From assembly GCA_033557465.1 (NCBI GenBank), contig CM066031.1, positions 1,064,830,444 to 1,064,894,443 of the forward strand: DNA of 64,000 bases, written 5' to 3'. Below are positions 63,942 through 64,000 of this stretch, one piece after another (within the stretch, counting starts at the first letter, position 1; every line of letters begins with the position of its first letter). Under the pieces are notes generated by a model. It made no database searches, was not told the origin of the DNA, and saw nothing but the letters and a program-made list of their open reading frames with translations. The stretch comes from Ichthyophis bannanicus (taxonomy: Eukaryota > Chordata > Amphibia > Gymnophiona > Ichthyophiidae). The position numbers and the translations under genes were made by a program.

Positions 63942-64000
63942 ACTGCCATGCATTTGGTGAACACTCTTGGAGCAGAGGCTAGACCGAAGGGAAGTACTCT
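63942..64000 (-). CDS. RT segment of the DIRS-like element beyond the L1
   Basis: On the minus strand it reads VLPFGLASAPRVFTKCMAVV, an RT palm block that precedes YLDD. Translation continues into the part at 60842 once the target duplication is counted once. The frame is open to the window edge. Confidence 0.85.

Larger units (their letters stand above)
58020..64000 (-). mobile_element. DIRS-like tyrosine-recombinase retrotransposon, interrupted by L1
   Basis: Minus-strand element running off the window. In order it encodes RT (63942-64000 and from 60842 down), RNase H, a Dam-like methyltransferase domain (to 59522) and a tyrosine recombinase (to 58485), ending in inverted repeats at 58025-58347. 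A recombinase with a methyltransferase and inverted ends marks the DIRS1 type, unlike the Ngaro-like element at 6962. Its frames are intact except for the L1 insertion at 60843, so this copy was young when L1 landed. Confidence 0.9.

Overview
This window is vertebrate intergenic DNA made almost entirely of transposable elements. I found no convincing host gene exon. The element mix is: two kinds of tyrosine-recombinase retrotransposon (a Ngaro-like element with an SGNH hydrolase and a DIRS-like element with inverted repeats), abundant CR1 and L2-clade LINEs, RTE/BovB-type LINEs, several L1 fragments, a Gmr1-like Ty3/gypsy element whose gag carries a SCAN-like segment, a hAT DNA transposon, tRNA-headed CORE-type SINEs, a 5S-headed SINE and several MITE families. 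DIRS/Ngaro elements, CR1 and this SINE family together suggest an amphibian, perhaps a caecilian. That is inference; a turtle-like sauropsid is the main alternative.

Layout. 1-6.4 kb: decayed L2-like and CR1 pieces, a 5S-derived SINE and MITEs. 6.4-13.9 kb: a CR1 LINE split inside its endonuclease region by a GC-rich Ngaro-like element (gag, RT/RNase H, tyrosine recombinase, SGNH hydrolase). 16.6-19.8 kb: a complete-ended hAT transposon with matching 8-bp target duplications. 20.5-31 kb: an L2 3' end, a near full-length CR1 (ORF1 esterase, endonuclease, RT), SINEs and MITEs. 32-36.4 kb, minus strand: a Gmr1-like gypsy element (integrase, protease, gag, then a 1.36-kb 5' LTR containing a long open frame). 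38-40.1 kb: a CR1 carrying a SINE that itself carries an L2 tail. 40.3-48 kb: DIRS, L1, RTE, L2 and CR1 fragments, mostly minus strand. 49-56 kb: MITEs, L2, CR1, SINE and a 75-bp inverted repeat. 58-64 kb, minus strand: a DIRS-like element with largely intact RNase H/methyltransferase and recombinase frames, interrupted in its RT by an internally deleted L1 with a 14-15-bp target duplication.

The nests give relative ages: CR1 is older than the Ngaro-like element (6.4-13.9 kb); DIRS is older than L1 (58-64 kb); CR1 is older than the SINE, which is older than the L2 tail (38-40 kb). The most unusual signals are the long open frame inside the gypsy LTR, the SGNH hydrolase frame that has no start codon but sits behind a strong splice acceptor, near-consensus splice donors on both arms of the DIRS terminal inverted repeat, and the 75-bp near-perfect inverted repeat at 53.8-54.3 kb. 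All family assignments come from reading motifs; no database search was possible.
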